This document shows, piece after piece, positions 1-7,103 of a stretch of 27,001 nucleotides of DNA. The DNA is from Thermacetogenium sp. UBA5472 (GTDB taxonomy: Bacteria > Bacillota > DSM-12270 > Thermacetogeniales > Thermacetogeniaceae). The notes beneath the pieces are model-generated. The model was not told the origin of the DNA. It searched no databases and saw only the letters and a program-made list of their open reading frames with translations. Both the position numbers and the translations under genes were made by a program. Numbering within the stretch: position 1 is the first letter of the stretch; every line of letters starts with the position of its first letter. Location: the NCBI GenBank assembly GCA_002426495.1, contig DIQC01000065.1, positions 68,424-95,424 of the forward strand, written 5' to 3'.

Positions 1-875
1 ACAACCTGGAGAAGATGAATCAAATCTTCGCAGATATTTCACGTCTGTTCACTTCGGCAGGTATCCCGGCCTTTTCCCGCCTACCAGACGATGTGGACGA
101 GTGCGGCAGGTTTGCCAAGCTGTTCAGTAGTCTAAATGACTATCTGGAAGCGGCAAAGATACAAGGTTTTGCCTGGGAAAAGCAGATAAATCATTCTGAT
201 GATCTGAAAAAAGTGGTCGATATGACATTCGATGAGAACACCTATCTAATTTTAGCTTTGCGTTACAAAGAGCTGTTTACAGAAAGAGACGGGGGTGGCG
301 GTGGTGATATTCCATTTGATATCGATGGCCATCTAGTAGCCATCGACACCGGCAGAATTGATACCAATTACATGAACTCACGCTTTGAGAAATATCTTAA
401 AGTGCTGCGCCAAGACGATATCGATCAAGACCAGCTTCAAGAAACCCTGGACGAGTTGCATAAATCTTTTGCGACCCTTACCCAAGAAGAACAGAAATAT
501 GCGAACATCTTTATCCATGATGTGCAAAGCGGAAATGCCGAAATCGAGGACGGTAAGCCTTTCAGGGACTACATCACTGAATACCAGTTCCGTGCTAAAA
601 ACGAGCAAATTCGCCAATTAGCTAACGTTCTAGGGATTGATATTCTCAAGCTGGAAAACCTTATGAATCTCGGTGCCACCGAAGCGAGCATCAATGAATA
701 CGGTAGGTTCGACGACCTGAAGAAAACCGTAGTCAGGGAGAAAGCAGCAGATTACTTTGTAGCGGTAGAAGGTAGGAGGATCCCGGCATTCCGGCTGAGC
801 ATCAAAATCGAAAAACTACTCAAAGACTTTATTCTCAGCGGTGGATTCGATATCAAGGAGGAGGAAAATAAATAA
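1..875 (+). CDS. hsdR: Type I restriction endonuclease subunit R, C-terminal part (5' end outside window)
   Basis: This is the C-terminal part of the HsdR motor/nuclease subunit of a type I restriction-modification complex, which translocates DNA and cleaves unmodified sites together with HsdM and HsdS. The frame is open to the left edge, so the Met at 15 is internal and not a start. Family-typical stretches are visible: LILALRYKEL, then PFDIDGHLVAIDTGRIDTNYMN, followed by a helical segment around LTQEEQKYANIFIHDVQSG and INEYGRFDDLK near the end. These belong to the helical C-terminal domain that contacts the methyltransferase core. The ATPase and nuclease domains must lie upstream. No other R-M gene follows. 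Downstream are a REP-like half palindrome and an IS. The family call is confident. Whether the whole gene is intact cannot be seen. Confidence 0.9.
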   Translation, partial: NLEKMNQIFADISRLFTSAGIPAFSRLPDDVDECGRFAKLFSSLNDYLEAAKIQGFAWEKQINHSDDLKKVVDMTFDENTYLILALRYKELFTERDGGGGGDIPFDIDGHLVAIDTGRIDTNYMNSRFEKYLKVLRQDDIDQDQLQETLDELHKSFATLTQEEQKYANIFIHDVQSGNAEIEDGKPFRDYITEYQFRAKNEQIRQLANVLGIDILKLENLMNLGATEASINEYGRFDDLKKTVVREKAADYFVAVEGRRIPAFRLSIKIEKLLKDFILSGGFDIKEEENK

Positions 876-985
876 CTACAGCCACGAATATCTGGTTCGA
901 TAAAATCTCGTTGTCCGCAGACCAGCTATAGGGACTGTCTTGGCTGGTTCTGTCACCCAGATGAAGTATTGCTGGGTTAAGATCC

Positions 986-1019
986 TCTGATTAATAACAT
1001 GTGGGACGCGAGAACCGTC
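986..1019 (+). repeat. REP-like palindrome, left half only (copy D)
   Basis: TCTGATTAATAACATGTG followed by GGACGCG and the loop AGAACCGTC matches the left flank, left arm and loop of the copy at 20411-20458. The right arm CGCGTCTC is missing. After GAACCGTC the sequence changes to AGACTGCGTGAAAATTC, the likely left end of the IS1182-type element. The IS therefore appears to have inserted into the loop of this palindrome. Confidence 0.6.
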
Positions 1020-2650
1020 AGACTGCGTGAAAATTCACCATAAAAAATGGATTTTGAGAGATAAATAGGGTGAAAAAAGAAGGATTTAGGGTGATAAATG
1101 TAGAAATATAAAGCAATAGAGAGGTGGAGAGAAAATGGCTTATATACAAGGCGAAAACATCAACCAAATCACCCTATTTCCAGAGGCAATAGATGATTAT
1201 ATTACTTTGGACAATCCAGTCCGAGTCATCAAGGCTTTTGTAGACTCCCTAGACATGAAAGAGTTGGGTTTTAATAGAGCCGTTCCTAATTATATCGGCA
1301 GACCATCATATGATCCTAGAGATCTTTTAAAACTTTACCTGTATGGATATCTAAACCGAATCCGTTCATCAAGAAAATTAGAAACCGAAGCAGGAAGAAA
1401 CCTTGAGCTGATGTGGCTGCTTCGCAAGCTTAAACCAGACTTCAAAACCATTGCTGATTTTCGTAAAGACAACGAGAAGGCGATCAAAAATGTTTTCAAA
1501 CAATTCAACATGCTATGTAAGGAATGGGAACTGTTCGGATGTGAAGTAATAGCTGTAGACGGCTCTAAATTCGGAGCCAGCAACTCTAAACGCAACAATT
1601 TCAGCAAGAAAAAGGTAAAGCAGCACCTGAATTACATTGACGAAAAAATCTCCATCTATTTAAACGAACTGGATAATAGCGACGAGGAAGAAACCGATAC
1701 TCATGTTCCTAGTGTCGATGAAATCAACAAGCGGATAGAGGAGCTGGAAGAGCGCAAAGCCAAATAACAAGCTATGCAAGAGGAAATGAAAGAAAAGAAA
1801 GTTAACGAAATCTCCACCACTGACCCTGATGCCCGGATGATGGCAGTCAATAATAACGGATTAAATGTTTGCTACAACGTACAAACAGCAGTAGACCAGA
1901 AGAACAAACTAATCGTAGATTACGAAGTCATTAATAATCCGACTGATCATGGACAACTCAGCGTGATGGGCCAAAAAGCGAAAGAGATATTGGGTGTTGA
2001 TGAAATAAAGGCTCTTGCCGATAAAGGCTATTACAGCAGCCATGATCTCAAAGAATGTGACGACAAGGACATTGAAGCCTATGTAGCCAAACAAAAGCAA
2101 GCCGGTGGTGGAAAGGACCCAGAATTTTACCCAGATCGTTTTCAATATAATCAAGATCAAAACACTTACGCATGTCCTGCTGGCCAGACACTATATCCCA
2201 GCCGGATTAGGAAAATAAAAGATGTTGAGTACCAGGAATACAATAACTTTTGTGTATGCAAAACCTGTGAGTTCAAGGAACGGTGTACCAGTTCCGAGAA
2301 GGGAAGAACAATATTGCGAAATGTTGATCAGGCACTTCTTAATGAAGTGGACAAAAGAACACGAGAAAACAAAGAACTATATGCCCAAAGGCAGATGATC
2401 GTAGAGCACCCCTATGGCACCATAAAAGGGATATGGGGTTACAGCTATTTTCTGACCAGGGGATTACTGTCGGTAAATACAGAATCGGCGTTGAGCTTTC
2501 TAGCCTATAATCTTCGAAGAGCGATAAATATCCTGGGAGTTGTAAAAATGGTAAAAAGATTAGCCCCCGCCTAAGCGGGGAGCGGGACTCAGACAGATGC
2601 ATGTTGATAATTATTCTGTATTTTTTTATATCAGAGATCATCGGGTAATC
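1020..2650 (+). mobile_element. IS1182-family insertion sequence, right boundary unresolved
   Basis: The element carries one transposase reading frame (1135-2574). Its left end is placed at about 1020, where a REP-like palindrome is interrupted inside its loop and a run beginning AGACTGCGTGAAAATTC starts. I could not find a matching inverted repeat to the right of the transposase, nor the missing right arm of the palindrome. The right end is therefore probably deleted or diverged, and 2650 is only the point where the neighbouring ATPase gene begins. A GC-rich hairpin (CCCCGC, loop CTAA, GCGGGG) sits over the transposase stop codon at 2565-2580 and has no T-tract after it. Confidence 0.6.
1135..2574 (+). 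pseudogene. IS1182-family DDE transposase with an in-frame TAA
   Basis: This is a transposase of the IS1182 family, about 479 residues if the internal stop is ignored. The two halves, 1135-1767 and 1774-2574, lie in the same frame and are separated only by TAA at 1765-1767 (AK, stop, QAMQEEM). One base substitution is therefore enough to explain the break. The N-terminal half begins MAYIQGENINQITLFPEAID and has the helical DNA-binding region ending in GYLNRIRSSRKLE. The DDE triad is present: D142 in AVDGSK, D296 in LADKGYY and E424 in IVEHPYGTIKG, counting the stop as a codon. A cysteine-rich insert (CPAG, then CVCKTC and RC) lies before the glutamate. A good ribosome binding site, GAGAGGTGGAGAG, precedes the ATG. 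It is probably inactive unless the stop is read through. Confidence 0.85.
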
Positions 2651-2651
2651 A

Positions 2652-4166
2652 TTACGAACGTTTTGTATAGTGCCAGCGATATCTCCAATCGTTAGCTGCT
2701 GTTGCTTTATTTACACGCTTTTGTATTGCTCCACGATCCACTAAATTTATTAATTTATCAAATTCATTTTCAAGAATTGCTATCTCCTTTTGCAGATCGC
2801 CACTATCAACAAGGCTTTCCAAAGTTTCCGTTGTTGCTTTTAAATGACCGAGGAACAAAAACATATTTTTTTTGCGTTGAAATTCCTGCTGAGCATTATC
2901 ATCACGAGCCACTAATAAGTCATATCGTTTTTGATGCGTTTCTTTTTTCTCTAAGAGCTGTTGCAATTTTATTTTTATTCGTTCTTCTTCTCGTGCAAAC
3001 GAAGTGGGAACTTCAACCACTTTCCTCGATCCTTCCTCATATTTTTTGAATGCTTCAATAATCTTCAAAAGTTCATTTTTCGTACTTGGATGTTCGGAAC
3101 TTCCACATGCAGGGCAAACGGAGGATTCCTGTGCTATGCTTTCCAACCATTGTGAAATTTGCAATCGATCAGCTCTTTTTTTCTGAGCAATTCCATAATC
3201 TTCGAAACTTGACTTCAGACGTTTAACGTCATTAAGCCTCTTTTTAGTTATACCGATTTGATGACTAATCTGCTCTTCTTCAGTATCAAGTTTCGCTATC
3301 TCTTTATTGGCCGTATCGATATCATGAAATTTAGTTTTTGAATGCTCAGGAATATTCTCCAATATGCTTTTGGCTAGTAATAATAATTCTTCCGGATCAC
3401 TTGAATCGGAGATCTCTTTATTTAATATTCCGTATTCATTCGCTATCTTTAGATGGCCAGTAATGTTTGCCATCCAGGACGCTGAGACATTTTTAACTTT
3501 TATATATTCTTTTCTCAACTGGTCAAGTTTTTTTTCAACAAACTGAAGTCTTTGCCTTGCTAATAAAATATCAATGTTTTCTGCTCCTAATATAAACGGG
3601 AACCAATTTCTTAATCTTTCTCGATGTTCATGAGTATGAGTTTTATAAAACAAAATATTTTGGTTTGCGACAATATCCTGATTTTGAAATACTAATGCCA
3701 TTAAATCTCTAAATCCCAACCTAGCCTGGTATTTTTCATTACCACTATCTGATCCATCCAACGTAAGATAGGGAACAGATGCAATGGTGTTCAACATATG
3801 CTTTATTCCGACAGTATTTTCATTTGGCTCTTCAATAATCGGAGGTATGCAAACTAATTCTCCGCGTGCTAAATAAAAATCATTTGATACAGCTTTCCCC
3901 TTTGGAGCCTTTCTGGCAATCAAAACTTGTTCAATTTCGGTTTGAAAGATCACGCCATACCAAGAAGCATAATCACGTATTATATCAATAGGGATAAAAC
4001 AATCACTCGAAGCAAGACAATAATCAATAATTGGAATGATAGCAGATTTGCCTGTTCGAGATGCTCCAGTTATTACATTCACTACCCCTAACTTAAACGG
4101 TATTATTTTAGGCGCAAACTCTGAAGATTTAGGCCAAATAATTAACTTTACTAATTGAAACTTCAT
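2652..4166 (-). CDS. DUF3732 SMC/Rad50-like ATPase of an ABC-3C system, C-terminally truncated
   Basis: This is the ATPase component of an ABC-three-component conflict system. The N-terminal lobe has a clear Walker A, GASRTGKS at residues 34-41, followed by the family-typical LGFRDLMALVFQNQDIVANQ with a Q-loop-like stretch. Long coiled-coil-rich arms follow at about 205-335 and 365-470. Between them is a zinc-hook-like CPAC at C351-C354. Rad50/SMC-type ATPases need a second lobe after the coils with the ABC signature and Walker B, and neither is present. The frame ends at 504 residues with a basic tail that looks like out-of-frame or foreign sequence, next to the IS1182 remnant. From memory, family members are about 600-650 residues. 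The start is set by AAAGGTGG seven bases upstream, and the ATG overlaps the preceding stop as TAATG. It is probably non-functional and could equally be annotated as a pseudogene. Confidence 0.75.
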   Translation of the reverse strand: MKFQLVKLIIWPKSSEFAPKIIPFKLGVVNVITGASRTGKSAIIPIIDYCLASSDCFIPIDIIRDYASWYGVIFQTEIEQVLIARKAPKGKAVSNDFYLARGELVCIPPIIEEPNENTVGIKHMLNTIASVPYLTLDGSDSGNEKYQARLGFRDLMALVFQNQDIVANQNILFYKTHTHEHRERLRNWFPFILGAENIDILLARQRLQFVEKKLDQLRKEYIKVKNVSASWMANITGHLKIANEYGILNKEISDSSDPEELLLLAKSILENIPEHSKTKFHDIDTANKEIAKLDTEEEQISHQIGITKKRLNDVKRLKSSFEDYGIAQKKRADRLQISQWLESIAQESSVCPACGSSEHPSTKNELLKIIEAFKKYEEGSRKVVEVPTSFAREEERIKIKLQQLLEKKETHQKRYDLLVARDDNAQQEFQRKKNMFLFLGHLKATTETLESLVDSGDLQKEIAILENEFDKLINLVDRGAIQKRVNKATAANDWRYRWHYTKRS

Positions 4167-4675
4167 TAGAAAACCACCTTTAAGTATGATTCAATAGAAG
4201 AAATATCATGTTCTGAAAACCACTTACCTAGGATTTCAGCTTTTTTACCTTCTCGAACCATTAAAACATTTAATTTTTTTCCACGACCTGGACGTTTTGA
4301 TAGATTGCGTGGATACAGTTTCCCACTTTCTGCATCCCAAACCAGTAAGCCTTCTGCAGTTGCAATATCAATTGCCGCCAATGTATATTCACGTTTATCT
4401 ATAATTTGTTGTTGTAAAGATATTAAAATATCGGAGTTTTTTGTATTCTCAAAGCTTCGAACATAAGATTGTAAATTAGCTCTTTTATTACTAATTGGTT
4501 TCATTAATTCCTTGCTGATTAAAATAGCACTGGCAACAAAATGTAAAAGCCCAATTGGGGCATCACCAGTTTGATGATTATCACAGTAGCCTTGAGTAAA
4601 TCTCCAGAGTAAAAAGGCTCCTATTATTGGAGTATTCCAAAGCTTTACTTCATCAACTAGCGTTCCCAAAATCAT
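4166..4675 (-). CDS. ABC-3C system middle component
   Basis: This 169-residue protein begins with a short helix followed by LWNTPIIGAFLLWRFTQGY, the hallmark N-terminus of the small middle components that link the ATPase to the effector in ABC-three-component systems. It continues with a helical core and a basic C-terminal stretch (LSKRPGRGKKLNVL) ending in WFSEHDISSIESYL. It has no signal peptide or membrane segment. It overlaps the upstream gene by 23 bases and the downstream ATPase by one base, so the three genes are translationally coupled. The ATG at 4675 lies only two bases from AAGGAG. A TTG two codons further in (4669) has the better eight-base spacing and may be the real start. Family assignment is from recalled family pattern and gene order. 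The biochemical role is not established by sequence. Confidence 0.7.
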   Translation of the reverse strand: MILGTLVDEVKLWNTPIIGAFLLWRFTQGYCDNHQTGDAPIGLLHFVASAILISKELMKPISNKRANLQSYVRSFENTKNSDILISLQQQIIDKREYTLAAIDIATAEGLLVWDAESGKLYPRNLSKRPGRGKKLNVLMVREGKKAEILGKWFSEHDISSIESYLKVVF

Positions 4676-5822
4676 CTCTCCTTTTGAAAAGGGTTTCCCA
4701 TTTTGGATGCCAACCTATTGTTGGCTCATCAGCTAGAGCATGATAAGTGCCAGGAATTGTTGAAGCTGGAGGGGACACCCCTCTGATGTTATCCTGTCTG
4801 GACTTACAATCGCTCAGCAACAACTGACCTAATTCTATTTCATTAAGATTCTTTTCGGTAAGCTGGATTCGTTTACTTTGATTTGCCCAAAACCTTTTTA
4901 ATCTGTCTTCAAAATCTTTAGCAATCTCTTCATCAATAATGCCATCTTCTATCCATTTCTGCCGATTCACACTTGCACGTAAATAATCGGACACTTCTTG
5001 AAGTAAATCTTCGTCATTAAGCCCTATTACTTCAAGTTGTTGTAAATATATTGGACGAGTATTCATTTGACTCTGAACAGATTTTTTTTGAATTGGATAG
5101 TGCAACGTAAAATCGATTAATTCTCTAAAGCGTAGGCGTTCAATTAGAACTGCAAATTGTTCATGAAACAGTTCCCAACTAATAGTCGCATTGGTTCTAG
5201 CGGCAATACTTTCATTAACAACTCTTAGGACCCAGCCACATAGTTTGTCCAAGATAAATTCGATATTGTTTTTAGGGATATGCAGTCTTTGGATTTCGTT
5301 TCTTACTTCATCAAAACCTGCACCATTTCCAATTTCAAGTTCAAATTTTTGTATTAACTTAATTAATAAAGCTTCATTATCGTTCACAACAAAATCGAAA
5401 TATTTCCATATTTCGTGCGAAGGTTTTATATCATGCAGTTCTTCTTTTGCAAATTTAATAGCCGATTTTGCGTCAAATTCACTTTCTGCTGAATTAAACC
5501 TATTGACAATTGCTTCTCTTCCAGAGTGATTACAATATAATACAAATTGTGTTTTTTCAACATCTAAGTCTCCGTCATTTATTGCATATATCCAATATGA
5601 GAATGTCTTCCACAGATCAGTTGATCTATCTGTAATAGGATTACTTCTTATTGACGACTTGTCTTCTTCGGAGCGTAGTTCACCTGTTGAAGTCAAAGTT
5701 GCAACATCACCCAGTACTTCAACACAAACAATATCACCGGGAGAGCACATTAAAAGATGATATAGTGTGCGCGGGAATTGCAATGAGTATCCTAGTAATT
5801 GACCTGGTGCATTAGATTTCAT
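4653..5822 (-). CDS. ABC-three component system protein, putative nuclease-like effector
   Basis: This is the first gene of the ABC-3C operon (389 residues). The N-terminus reads GQLLGYSLQFPRTLYHLL, then VCVEVLGDVATL, then EEDKSS. This resembles the N-terminal arrangement of DUF4297-type dsDNA nuclease domains (GYxxQxxRxLxxLL, an E/D pair, then an acidic-x-K motif). The possible PD-(D/E)XK residues are E35, D39, E53 and K55. The rest, including LWKTFSYWIYAI and a long helical C-terminal region (about 160-350), is shared with ABC-3C partner proteins as I recall them and has no recognisable catalytic motif. It is preceded by a strong site, TATGGAGGAT, eight bases before the ATG. If active, it would presumably be licensed by the ATPase, but here that partner is truncated. 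The nuclease idea is inference, while operon membership is well supported by overlaps. Confidence 0.65.
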   Translation of the reverse strand: MKSNAPGQLLGYSLQFPRTLYHLLMCSPGDIVCVEVLGDVATLTSTGELRSEEDKSSIRSNPITDRSTDLWKTFSYWIYAINDGDLDVEKTQFVLYCNHSGREAIVNRFNSAESEFDAKSAIKFAKEELHDIKPSHEIWKYFDFVVNDNEALLIKLIQKFELEIGNGAGFDEVRNEIQRLHIPKNNIEFILDKLCGWVLRVVNESIAARTNATISWELFHEQFAVLIERLRFRELIDFTLHYPIQKKSVQSQMNTRPIYLQQLEVIGLNDEDLLQEVSDYLRASVNRQKWIEDGIIDEEIAKDFEDRLKRFWANQSKRIQLTEKNLNEIELGQLLLSDCKSRQDNIRGVSPPASTIPGTYHALADEPTIGWHPKWETLFKRRDDFGNAS

Positions 5823-5924
5823 ATATAATCCTCCATAACATTAAAAATACCTTGAGAAGGATTGATGACTGACCAATTGAATTTTTTCAACTTCGCAAGA
5901 TAGACATAATTTTTTGCCAATATA

Positions 5925-6185
5925 CTAAATGTCATAAAAGCTCAAAATGTCTTCTTCTTTACGCAATCTACTATGTGGGGAAACAGGAGCAAATTGTCTA
6001 TTAGTCCTACTTTCATAATATTCTCTAATTTGACTTAATTTCCTTCTCGAAATTGTTGTATATTCTGTTTCCGCGAAATTAGTAAGCTTGGGGAGAAAAA
6101 CATTTCCCCTCGCAACGGTACCGGGTAGCACTCGACTTTTGTCGAATAACAACGAACGGGACAATATCAAGTGGATCAGATTCAA
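5925..6185 (-). pseudogene. Unidentified small ORF, probable C-terminal gene remnant
   Basis: This minus-strand frame of 86 codons ends about 100 bases upstream of the ABC-3C operon. The last 45 or so residues (SRRKLSQIREYYESR and RLRKEEDILSFYDI) have normal protein composition. The first part overlaps IS21-like terminal repeats at 6166-6235, so the nominal start is probably created by the insertion junction. I do not recognise the family. The best reading is a truncated upstream neighbour of the ABC-3C genes, and a chance ORF cannot be excluded. Confidence 0.25.
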
Positions 6186-6235
6186 TAGATCAAGGGTGGA
6201 TCACTTTCAATGATCAAGTGGATCACTTTCGAATG
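6166..6235. mobile_element. IS21-like element end remnant with three degenerate repeats
   Basis: Three consecutive copies of a 23-24 base unit start at 6166, 6189 and 6213. Each follows ATCAAG, then TGGATCA, then a TTC(A/G)A-type end. Multiple short repeats at the termini are typical of IS21-family elements, where they are transposase binding sites. No istA or istB gene is present nearby, so this would be a solo end or decayed remnant. The family assignment is an inference from repeat style. Confidence 0.4.
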
Positions 6236-6482
6236 AGGATCGCAGACTTCCCGCACACCCATAAATACTAGTATAAATGGAAGGAAAATCAGCATCTTAT
6301 GTCAAATAAATAAGAATAAACTCAGGATCTTGTTCGGTGGTATTCAATCGGAGCTGCTGGAGCGGACCGCCAACAGATTTTTAATGAAGTTCCCGGTATT
6401 CGGTATTAACCGGGGTTTCTATGATCTTACTCCTAACCATTCTGGTGCCACCATTGAGTTTGAATATACGCTTATACATTAA
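6236..6482 (+). other. Unidentified open frame tail in the pre-BREX gap
   Basis: The frame ending at TAA 6480-6482 is open across this stretch but has no convincing start. From about 6321 it reads like protein (QSELLERTANRFLMKF, VFGINRGFYDL, ATIEFEYTLIH). I do not recognise it. It may be the tail of a gene whose front was removed. I see no clear promoter for the BREX operon here. TATAAA at 6272-6277 lacks a fitting -35. Confidence 0.25.
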
Positions 6483-6647
6483 GATTTCCCTGAAATCATT
6501 AGCACTGAAGTGTTATTGCGGATTTGCACGGTATTGAAGTGCGACATCAGCGATATCATGGAAGTTGTTGAAGATGCTAATTGCGATGCTGCCGAAAGGT
6601 GGTTCTATTACGGGACAGGCAAAATGCGATCATTGAGAAAGGGATAA
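6483..6647 (+). pseudogene. XRE-type HTH regulator, C-terminal half
   Basis: The fragment encodes ISTEVLLRICTVLKCDISDI followed by MEVVED. This is the C-terminal half of the small Cro/CI-like regulators of about 70 residues whose usual ending is STDVLLRICKALDCDVGDIMEVV. The first helices, including the recognition helix region, are absent. An in-frame TAA (6480-6482) lies immediately upstream, and the preceding sequence is unrelated. After the conserved core the frame runs on for about 20 residues and stops three bases before the brxF start, suggesting the regulator once headed the BREX operon. It is probably a decapitated autoregulator. No start codon with a ribosome site was found. Confidence 0.6.
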
Positions 6648-6650
6648 TAT

Positions 6651-7073
6651 ATGGGTGCGATTATTCAAGCCCGCAACTTTTCTCCGGAAAAGCAAGCAGG
6701 GCTGTTAAAACCAATCATTTATTGCTGTCCATATGGAAACGTGGAGAGTGAGGCTATCTCGGTCAATATACCTTTGGCAGAAAAATTAATAAAGATTCGA
6801 CCAAACCGTAGGACAATGCGATTAGCACGATGCTTTAGTCAAGTGCTGGATACATTACCTGATGGAGTGACAATAAAAGATTTCGATGTAATGTTCAATC
6901 CGGGATATCAAGTGGATTTACTAAAGATTATGGTAATGGCTTGTAAGAAAAAGCCGTTCAGTATTTTCTGGCCTGGAAAGTGCGAAGATGGAATGTTGTT
7001 CTACGCTGAGGAAGGCTATGCGGATTATAAAATCTTCAACATTGAAGATTATGATGTAACTTGCATTGTATAG
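6651..7073 (+). CDS. brxF: BREX type 3 protein BrxF, without a visible P-loop
   Basis: This 140-residue protein opens the BREX operon. Its second half follows the BrxF pattern: SVNIPLAEKLIKI, then IKDFDVMFNP (where the family has a Walker B-like LDNxEILFDP), then DLLKIMVMACKKKPFSIFWPG and a LFYAEEGYADYKIFN ending. BrxF proteins of type 3 BREX normally carry a P-loop near the N-terminus. Here the equivalent place reads KPIIYCCPYGNVESEA, with no GxxxxGK(S/T). The segment between it and the N-P-L motif is short, as if the P-loop had been lost. The start is ATG with GAAAGGG upstream, three bases after the XRE remnant stop. The stop codon lies inside the first of two duplicated ribosome binding sites for brxC. 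Assignment rests on gene order plus the recalled family pattern. Confidence 0.7.
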   Translation: MGAIIQARNFSPEKQAGLLKPIIYCCPYGNVESEAISVNIPLAEKLIKIRPNRRTMRLARCFSQVLDTLPDGVTIKDFDVMFNPGYQVDLLKIMVMACKKKPFSIFWPGKCEDGMLFYAEEGYADYKIFNIEDYDVTCIV

Positions 7074-7097
7074 GAGGAGAAAGTATAGGAGGAGAAA
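7068..7097 (+). promoter_or_regulatory. Tandemly duplicated ribosome binding site before brxC
   Basis: The 15-base unit GTATAGGAGGAGAAA occurs twice without a gap (7068-7082 and 7083-7097). The second copy places AGGAGG about ten bases before the brxC ATG at 7104. The first copy contains the brxF stop codon TAG. This is an exact tandem duplication that provides two Shine-Dalgarno cores. Confidence 0.85.
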
Positions 7098-7103
7098 GCG
7101 GAT

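Noticed and set aside
1765..1767. Programmed readthrough of the transposase stop codon
   Set aside because: A single TAA without recognisable recoding context, in a family not known for readthrough, is more simply a nonsense mutation.
2339..2641. Minus-strand frame of 100 codons at the IS/ATPase junction
   Set aside because: It overlaps the transposase 3' end on the opposite strand and shows no DUF3732 C-lobe motif. It is probably the out-of-frame run-on of the truncated ATPase gene.
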